DNA of 6,282 nt from Thiomonas sp. Its GTDB lineage: Bacteria; Pseudomonadota; Gammaproteobacteria; Burkholderiales; Burkholderiaceae. Made by a program: the position numbers and the translations under genes. Every line of letters starts with the position of its first letter. The first letter of the stretch is position 1. Shown here in pieces: positions 1 through 6,282 of the stretch. The stretch is taken from contig DAIAZB010000015.1 in NCBI GenBank assembly GCA_027443745.1, positions 1 to 6,282 of the forward strand, read 5' to 3'. Under the pieces are notes generated by a model. That model was not told the origin of the DNA, searched no databases, and saw only the letters and a list, made by a program, of their open reading frames with translations.

Positions 1-2372
<2,372 letters not shown>

Positions 2373-2378
2373 GGCGAA

Positions 2379-2382
2379 CTCC
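2379..2382 (-). promoter_or_regulatory. Ribosome binding site of acnA
   Basis: The minus strand reads GGAG, then TTCGCC, then ATG. The six-base spacing decides the acnA start at 2372 and places the Lys/Ala-rich N-terminal extension inside the translated protein. Confidence 0.7.
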
Positions 2383-2408
2383 GGTGGGTTTGGTGTGAGG
2401 CGGGTGGT

Positions 2409-2528
2409 CTATGCCGATCGGCGCCGGTACGGCGCGAGGTGGGACGAATCCAGACAGATCAGGGCGAATCGAGGCACATGGAAGGACGACGGAGCGCGCA
2501 GCAGTCGCGCGATGCGGTTGCGGTCCAT
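2409..2528 (-). CDS. Possible 39-codon small ORF directly after prpD
   Basis: On the minus strand the prpD stop TGA is followed immediately by ATG, opening a 39-codon frame (MDRNRIARLLRAPSS...) that ends with TAG at 2411-2409. It is in the same frame as prpD, so it equals what a TGA readthrough would add to PrpD. By hand count, about three quarters of third positions are G or C, more than at first or second positions, which resembles coding sequence here. Against it, there is no Shine-Dalgarno of its own, it is Arg-rich as chance frames in GC-rich spacers often are, it matches no family I recognise, and two hairpins lie inside it. PrpD already has the normal family length without it. Translation could only be by coupling to prpD termination. 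More likely fortuitous than real. Confidence 0.18.
   Translation of the reverse strand: MDRNRIARLLRAPSSFHVPRFALICLDSSHLAPYRRRSA
2421..2435 (-). other. GC hairpin in the acnA leader
   Basis: A perfect six-base-pair inverted repeat, GCGCCG / CGGCGC, around a three-base loop, ending 48 bases upstream of the acnA start. It overlaps a ten-base palindrome, GCCGATCGGC, at 2413-2422. No T-run follows on the transcribed strand, so it is not a typical intrinsic terminator. It could stabilise a processed acnA transcript or simply reflect GC-rich spacer. Confidence 0.35.
2494..2510 (-). other. Weak hairpin just after prpD
   Basis: An inverted repeat GCGCG / CGCGC with a seven-base loop, 18 bases past the prpD stop. 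A pyrimidine-rich stretch (TCCGTCGTCCTTCC) follows on the minus strand, but no run of T, so a terminator call is not supported. With the second hairpin nearer acnA it could weakly separate acnA expression from the upstream genes. Confidence 0.2.
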
Positions 2529-3983
2529 TCAGTCGGGGCAGTACAAGTCCACATAGCGGTGCACTGGCATGGCTGCGAGGCGAGCCGTGTCGAGCGACGC
2601 ATGCACGATGCGTTCCTGCTGTTTCGCGGCGAAACGGCGCGCCAGATTGGTGCGGAACTTGGCTTCGAGCAGGGGGATGCCGTCGGTGCGGCGGCGCTTG
2701 TGGCCGATCGGATAGTCCACCGCGACTTCGGGCAGCACCGTGCCGTCGTTCATCGTCACGGTCAACGCGTTGGCGATGGAGCGCTTGTCGGGGTTGTGGT
2801 AGTCGCGGGTGTACTGCGCGTCTTCGACGCAACGAATCTTGTCGCGCAGGGCGTCGATGCGGGGGTCGGCGGCGACGCCGTCTTCGTAGTCGGACGCGGT
2901 GAGCCGGCCGAACAGCAGCGGCACGGCCACCATGTACTGGATGCAATGGTCGCGGTCAGCTGGGTTGTTCAGCGGGCCTTGCTTGTCGATGATGCGAATG
3001 CAGGCTTCGTGGGTGCGGATGGTGATGGACGCGATGTCCTCGGCACTCTGGCCTGCAGCCTTGAGTTGCTGGTGCAGGGTCATCGCCGCTTCCACCGCGG
3101 TCTGGCTGTGGAATTCGGCGGGGAAGCTGATCTTGAACAGCACGTTTTCCATCACATAGCTGCCGTAGGGGCGCTGGAACTTGAACGGCTGGCCGCGGAA
3201 GCTGACGTCGTAAAAGCCCCAGGTTTTGGCACTGAGCACCGAGGGATAGCCCATCTCGCCCGTCTTGGCGATGAGGGCCAGGCGCACGCCGCGACTGGTG
3301 GCGTCGCCCGCGGCCCAGCTCTTGCGGCTGCCGGTATTGGGGGCATGGCGGTAGGTGCGCAGGGACTGCCCGTCCACCCAGGCCAGCGACACGGCGTTGA
3401 TGATCTCGTCGCGCGACAGGCCCAGCAGGCGCGCCACCACGGCGGTGGTGGCCACCTTGACCAGAACCACGTGGTCGAGGCCCACCTTGTTGAAGCTGTT
3501 TTCCAGCGCGATTACACCCTGGATTTCATGCGCCTGGATCATGCCGTTGAGCACGTCGCGCATGGTAAGCGGCGCCTGGCCCTGCGCCACGGCGTTGCGG
3601 CTCAGCCAGTCGGCCACGGCGAGAATGCCGCCGAGGTTGTCGGACGGGTGGCCCCATTCCGCTGCCAGCCAGGTGTCGTTGAAGTCCAGCCAGCGGATCA
3701 TGGTGCCGATGTTGAACGCCGCCTGGATGGGGTCGAGCTGGTAAGGCGTGCCGGGGACCTTGGCGCCATGCGGCACCACGGTGCCGGGCACCACCGGTCC
3801 GAGCAGCTTGGTGCAGGCCGGGTACTCCAGCGCCTCCAGCCCGCAACCCAGAGTGTCGATCAGGCAGAGCCGCGCGGTTTCGAAGGCCACGCCGTCGAAG
3901 CGGGTCTGGTCGAGAACATAGTCGGCAATGTCGGCGAGGACCTGATCGGGAGCGGGGCGGGTGTTGGAGATGGCGGCGGACAT
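2529..3983 (-). CDS. prpD: 2-methylcitrate dehydratase PrpD
   Basis: A cytoplasmic, iron-sulfur-independent enzyme of the MmgE/PrpD family that dehydrates 2-methylcitrate to 2-methyl-cis-aconitate, the second step of the methylcitrate cycle. The product is 484 residues, essentially the E. coli length (483). Family blocks are intact: [15 protein letters not shown] (43-57), [20 protein letters not shown] (96-115), AHEIQG (151-156), [17 protein letters not shown] (202-218), [11 protein letters not shown] (221-231), [14 protein letters not shown] (271-284) and [12 protein letters not shown] (339-350). The chain ends in the usual ARL.AMP...YVDLY pattern, so both termini look complete. The ATG at 3983 is the only sensible start, because no in-frame ATG, GTG or TTG lies between it and the upstream gene's stop. 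It has no recognisable Shine-Dalgarno. The upstream gene ends 26 bases before, so translation may be coupled. Identity is near certain. Confidence 0.98.
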   Translation of the reverse strand: MSAAISNTRPAPDQVLADIADYVLDQTRFDGVAFETARLCLIDTLGCGLEALEYPACTKLLGPVVPGTVVPHGAKVPGTPYQLDPIQAAFNIGTMIRWLDFNDTWLAAEWGHPSDNLGGILAVADWLSRNAVAQGQAPLTMRDVLNGMIQAHEIQGVIALENSFNKVGLDHVVLVKVATTAVVARLLGLSRDEIINAVSLAWVDGQSLRTYRHAPNTGSRKSWAAGDATSRGVRLALIAKTGEMGYPSVLSAKTWGFYDVSFRGQPFKFQRPYGSYVMENVLFKISFPAEFHSQTAVEAAMTLHQQLKAAGQSAEDIASITIRTHEACIRIIDKQGPLNNPADRDHCIQYMVAVPLLFGRLTASDYEDGVAADPRIDALRDKIRCVEDAQYTRDYHNPDKRSIANALTVTMNDGTVLPEVAVDYPIGHKRRRTDGIPLLEAKFRTNLARRFAAKQQERIVHASLDTARLAAMPVHRYVDLYCPD

Positions 3984-4009
3984 GGAGCGGGGTGGATGTG
4001 GATGTGAAG

Positions 4010-4552
4010 TTACCGGCTGGCGACGATGGGGTTGCAGTCGTCAGCCAGGCGGGTCATGTTCCTCTTGTCGAAGAGCATGCTTTTGGCGGGAATCTGAATC
4101 ATCACCAGGCCGGCCTTGGCGTCGTCGAAGTGATAGGCGCCGGTGGTGGTGGGCTTGCGCGCGAGCAGGTAACGCCGCCCTTTCCAGGTGACGAGAATGG
4201 ACTGGTTGTTCGTCCCTTCCTGCTTGATGTCCATGAACTCGTGCGAACCGCATTCCATGTGGCCCCACTTCATCTGGTAGATGGGGTTCACGGCCTGATG
4301 TGCAGCTTCGGTGGCCGCAACCCGCTGTGCCTGTGTTGGGGAGGCGTTACTGCGGCCCAGCAGCGGCTTGGCTTCGGCTTCGGCAACTTCGGTGGCGTCA
4401 GCCTTGGCGGAGATGCTGTGCAGCTTGGTGGTTTCGGCAGCAGGATGCGACACCGGCTCGGCCGCCTGGATGGTGAGCAGGCACGATGCGCCGGCCAGCG
4501 AAATGCCGCAGAGCCAGGGGGTGAGGCGGGATACGAACAGTGCGTGGGGCAT
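4010..4552 (-). CDS. Exported protein of unknown function, possible MliC-like domain
   Basis: Not a gene I recognise with certainty. The 180-residue product starts with a typical Sec signal peptide: Arg9, a hydrophobic core at about 12-29, and a likely signal peptidase I site at IQA-AEP (after residue 30). Cys24 (AGASC) lacks the Leu/Val at -3 of a lipobox, so a lipoprotein is unlikely. Residues 31-88 are Ala/Glu/Ser-rich and look like a flexible linker. Residues 90-176 look like a compact beta-rich domain with one cysteine near each end (Cys101, Cys173) that could form a disulfide in the periplasm. The run TWKGRRYLL...TTTGAYHF...[10 protein letters not shown] parallels MliC-type lysozyme inhibitors (Cys, SGARY, a Lys in the next strand, Cys), but Ser is replaced by Thr and overall similarity is low. 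It lies 41 bases after prpC and 26 before prpD, so it is probably co-transcribed with them. The ATG at 4552 has GGAG upstream. Confidence 0.85.
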   Translation of the reverse strand: MPHALFVSRLTPWLCGISLAGASCLLTIQAAEPVSHPAAETTKLHSISAKADATEVAEAEAKPLLGRSNASPTQAQRVAATEAAHQAVNPIYQMKWGHMECGSHEFMDIKQEGTNNQSILVTWKGRRYLLARKPTTTGAYHFDDAKAGLVMIQIPAKSMLFDKRNMTRLADDCNPIVASR

Positions 4553-4560
4553 GATGAAGT

Positions 4561-4564
4561 CTCC
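4561..4564 (-). promoter_or_regulatory. Ribosome binding site of the exported-protein gene
   Basis: The minus strand reads GGAG eight bases before the ATG at 4552 (GGAG, ACTTCATC, ATG). This supports the start that includes the signal peptide and indicates that the gene is translated independently of prpC. Confidence 0.65.
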
Positions 4565-4573
4565 GAATCGCAG

Positions 4574-4589
4574 AAAAGCCGCGTTCGGC
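4574..4589 (-). terminator. Short hairpin with T-run between prpC and the exported-protein gene
   Basis: Four bases after the prpC stop the minus strand reads GCCG-AACG-CGGC followed by TTTT. The stem is only four G-C pairs, shorter than most efficient intrinsic terminators, so at most a partial or attenuating terminator is expected. It lies inside what otherwise looks like a continuous operon, and could lower expression of the downstream genes relative to prpBC. Confidence 0.25.
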
Positions 4590-4593
4590 AGAC

Positions 4594-5766
4594 TCAGGGG
4601 CGCTGCGCCAGCGGCACGAATGACAGGTCGTCGGGACCAGTGTAATTCGCGCTTGGACGGATGATTTTGTTGTCCACCCGCTGCTCGATGACATGTGCGC
4701 TCCAGCCACTGGTGCGGGAAATCACGAATAGCGGCGTGAACATGGCTGTGGGTACGCCCATGAGCGAATAGCTCACGGCGCTGAACCAGTCGAGGTTGGG
4801 GAACATGTTCTTTTCGCGTCGCATGACGGCCTCCAGCCGCTCGGCAATGGCGAACAATTTCATGTCGCCGGCAGCCACGCTCAGCCGTTGGGCAACGTTC
4901 TTGATGACCTCGTTGCGCGGGTCGGCAATGGTGTAGACAGGATGGCCGAAGCCGATGATGACTTCCTTGGCCGCCACGCGCCGCACGATGTCGGCCTCGG
5001 CCTCATCCGGGTTGTCGTAGCGGTTCTGGGTGTCGAACGCGGCTTCGTTGGCGCCGCCATGCTTGGGGCCGCGCAGCGCGCCGATGGCGCCGGCGATGCA
5101 GGAGTGAAAGTCGCTGCCGGTGCCGGCAATGACCCGCGCGGTGAACGTGGAGGCATTGAATTCGTGCTCGGCATACAGGTTGAGCGAGGCGTGCATCGCC
5201 CGCACCCAGGGCTCGGATGCCGGCTTGCCGTGCAAGAGATGCAGAAAATGGCCGGCGATGGAGTCGTCATCGGTTTCGACCTCGATGCGCCGGCCGTTGT
5301 GGCTGTAGTGGTACCAGAGCAGCAGCATGGAGCCGAGGCTGGCCATGAGCCGGTCGGCCATGTCGCGCGCGCCTGGAATGCTGTGGTCATCCTTCTCAGG
5401 CAGCACGCAGCCCAGGGCCGACACGCCGCTGCGCATCACGTCCATCGGGTGGCTGGAGGCCGGCAGCGCTTCCAGCACCGCGCGCACTTGCATGGGCACG
5501 CCGCGCAGGGCGTGCAGTTTGGTCTTGTAAGCGGCCAGTTCGGCCTTGTTGGGCAGCTTGCCGTGCACCAGCAGATGGGCGATCTCCTCGAATTCGCAGA
5601 CGTCGGCCATGTCGAGAATGTCGTAGCCGCGGTAATGCAGGTCGTTGCCGGTGCGCCCGACGGTGCACAGCGCCGTGTTGCCGGCGACGACGCCGGAGAG
5701 GGCCACCGACTTCTTCGGCTTGGGCGTCGTGGACGGTGTGGCGGATGCTGCCTGGGCTTCGCTCAT
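4594..5766 (-). CDS. prpC: 2-methylcitrate synthase PrpC
   Basis: A citrate-synthase family enzyme of the cytoplasm that condenses propionyl-CoA with oxaloacetate to 2-methylcitrate, the entry step of the cycle. The product is 390 residues, the usual length. After a Ser/Ala/Pro/Thr-rich lead of about 17 residues the conserved core begins at PKKSVALSG. Visible family signatures are RGYDILD (46-52), [20 protein letters not shown] (100-119), YHYSHNG (152-158) and [12 protein letters not shown] (197-208). The catalytic triad of citrate synthases is intact: His236 (GPKHGGANE), His275 (GFGHPVYT) and Asp326 (NLDWFSA). Arg351 (ISRTSGW) is also kept. The HEFNAST and SYSLMGVPT regions fit PrpC rather than GltA. 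The gene lies 78 bases after prpB and has a strong ribosome binding site. Citrate synthase side activity is common in this family, but the neighbours make the methylcitrate role almost certain. Confidence 0.98.
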   Translation of the reverse strand: MSEAQAASATPSTTPKPKKSVALSGVVAGNTALCTVGRTGNDLHYRGYDILDMADVCEFEEIAHLLVHGKLPNKAELAAYKTKLHALRGVPMQVRAVLEALPASSHPMDVMRSGVSALGCVLPEKDDHSIPGARDMADRLMASLGSMLLLWYHYSHNGRRIEVETDDDSIAGHFLHLLHGKPASEPWVRAMHASLNLYAEHEFNASTFTARVIAGTGSDFHSCIAGAIGALRGPKHGGANEAAFDTQNRYDNPDEAEADIVRRVAAKEVIIGFGHPVYTIADPRNEVIKNVAQRLSVAAGDMKLFAIAERLEAVMRREKNMFPNLDWFSAVSYSLMGVPTAMFTPLFVISRTSGWSAHVIEQRVDNKIIRPSANYTGPDDLSFVPLAQRP

Positions 5767-5772
5767 GCGGGT

Positions 5773-5777
5773 CTCCT
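5773..5777 (-). promoter_or_regulatory. Strong ribosome binding site of prpC
   Basis: The minus strand reads AGGAG six bases before the ATG at 5766 (AGGAG, ACCCGC, ATG). It is the best Shine-Dalgarno match among the genes here and fixes the prpC start with its Ser/Ala/Pro-rich lead. Confidence 0.75.
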
Positions 5778-5805
5778 GCGTTGATGGGGGCCGTGGTTTT
5801 GATGT

Positions 5806-5841
5806 CCCGGCTCGGTCGGGTTCATGCGTCGAGCCCGGCTC
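5806..5841 (-). repeat. Direct octamer repeat and inverted repeat between prpB and prpC
   Basis: The octamer GAGCCGGG (minus strand) occurs at 5841-5834 and again at 5813-5806, 28 bases apart. In addition GGCTCG (5835-5830) and CGAGCC (5814-5809) can pair as a six-base stem around a 15-base loop in the transcript. No T-run follows, so this is not a terminator. It may be an mRNA processing or stabilising structure, or chance in GC-rich sequence. Confidence 0.3.
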
Positions 5842-5844
5842 AGC

Positions 5845-6282
5845 CTAGCTCTTGGCTTGCTGGAACAAGGCATCCAGCCGGTGTTCATAGGCGTGGTAGC
5901 CAATGACGTCGTACAGCTCGGCACGGGTCTGCATCTGGTTCACCACGGCTTGCTGCGTGCCGTCACGGCGGATGGCGCCATAAACGGTTTCAGCCGCCTT
6001 GTTCATCGCCCGGAAAGCCGACAACGGGTAGAGCGCCAGGCTGACGCCCGCGCTGCGCAACGCGTCGGTGGTGAACAGCGGCGTGGCGCCGAACTCGGTG
6101 ATGTTGGCCAGCACCGGCACCTTCACCGCGTCGGCGAAGCGGCGATACTGGGTGAGTTCGGTCATGGCTTCTGGGAAGATCATGTCGGCGCCGGCCTCGA
6201 CACAGGCCACGGCACGCTCGATCGCCGCGTCCAGTCCGGCCACCGCCAGCGCATCGGTGCGGGCCATGACGACGAAGGCCTC
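5845..6282 (-). CDS. prpB: 2-methylisocitrate lyase PrpB (5' part cut off)
   Basis: A Mg2+-dependent lyase of the isocitrate lyase/PEP mutase superfamily that cleaves 2-methylisocitrate to succinate and pyruvate, the last step of the cycle. The open frame runs in from the window edge; 145 codons are visible, ending in TAG at 5847-5845. Internal Met at 6267 (MARTDAL) is not the start, because the preceding residues EAFVV continue the conserved strand. Counting against the E. coli enzyme with a constant offset of 150, visible Arg8, Glu38 (FPEAMTEL) and Asn60 (LANITEFG) correspond to Arg158, Glu188 and Asn210 of the active site. The block [18 protein letters not shown], then [11 protein letters not shown], is characteristic of PrpB. 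About 150 N-terminal residues, including the metal-binding Asp pair and the catalytic Cys loop (KRCGH), are outside the window. It is the first visible gene of the cluster. Confidence 0.97.
   Translation of the reverse strand, partial: EAFVVMARTDALAVAGLDAAIERAVACVEAGADMIFPEAMTELTQYRRFADAVKVPVLANITEFGATPLFTTDALRSAGVSLALYPLSAFRAMNKAAETVYGAIRRDGTQQAVVNQMQTRAELYDVIGYHAYEHRLDALFQQAKS

Noticed and set aside
2409..2531. Programmed TGA readthrough of prpD to give a C-terminally extended PrpD
   Set aside because: PrpD already ends at the family-typical position, the stop is followed by A rather than a known leaky context, and there is no stimulatory element I can defend.
4010..4552. Lipoprotein assignment for the exported protein through Cys24
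   Set aside because: The residues before Cys24 are G-A-S, without the Leu/Val/Ile expected at -3; a signal peptidase I site at IQA-AEP fits better.
4888..5784. A 298-codon plus-strand frame opposite prpC
   Set aside because: Antisense shadow of prpC, which is intact with its catalytic His, His and Asp.

Overview
The window is most of a propionate-catabolism (2-methylcitrate cycle) gene cluster. Every gene is on the minus strand, so transcription runs from position 6282 down to 1. The order is prpB (5' part cut off by the window edge), prpC, a small gene for an exported protein, prpD, and acnA (3' part cut off). Base composition is GC-rich, with strong G/C preference at third codon positions. 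That bias produces several long but spurious open frames on the opposite strand. Close matches of PrpB, PrpC and PrpD to the enterobacterial enzymes, together with the PrpD plus AcnA arrangement, suggest a proteobacterium. The best guess is a betaproteobacterium of the Burkholderiales (Comamonadaceae- or Thiomonas-like), but the genus cannot be fixed from this sequence.

Layout: 6282-5845 is the C-terminal half of methylisocitrate lyase (PrpB). A 78-base gap contains a repeated GAGCCGGG octamer and a strong ribosome binding site. 5766-4594 is 2-methylcitrate synthase (PrpC). A 41-base gap holds a small GC hairpin followed by four T. 4552-4010 is an unrecognised 180-residue protein with a signal peptide; its C-terminal domain resembles, at motif level only, MliC-type lysozyme inhibitors. 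A 26-base gap with no visible Shine-Dalgarno precedes 2-methylcitrate dehydratase (PrpD, 3983-2529). The 156-base gap before acnA contains a 39-codon open frame abutting the prpD stop, two GC hairpins and a short direct repeat. From 2372 to the window edge is an AcnA-type aconitase (790 codons visible). No stretch longer than 300 bases lacks a gene.

Function: PrpC joins propionyl-CoA to oxaloacetate, PrpD dehydrates 2-methylcitrate to 2-methyl-cis-aconitate, the aconitase rehydrates this to 2-methylisocitrate, and PrpB splits that into succinate and pyruvate. The local gene set therefore covers the whole cycle after propionyl-CoA formation. The promoter, any regulator such as PrpR, and an activating synthetase would lie upstream of prpB, outside the window. 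Most of the window is well-understood metabolism. The least explained item is the exported protein placed between two cytoplasmic enzymes of one pathway.
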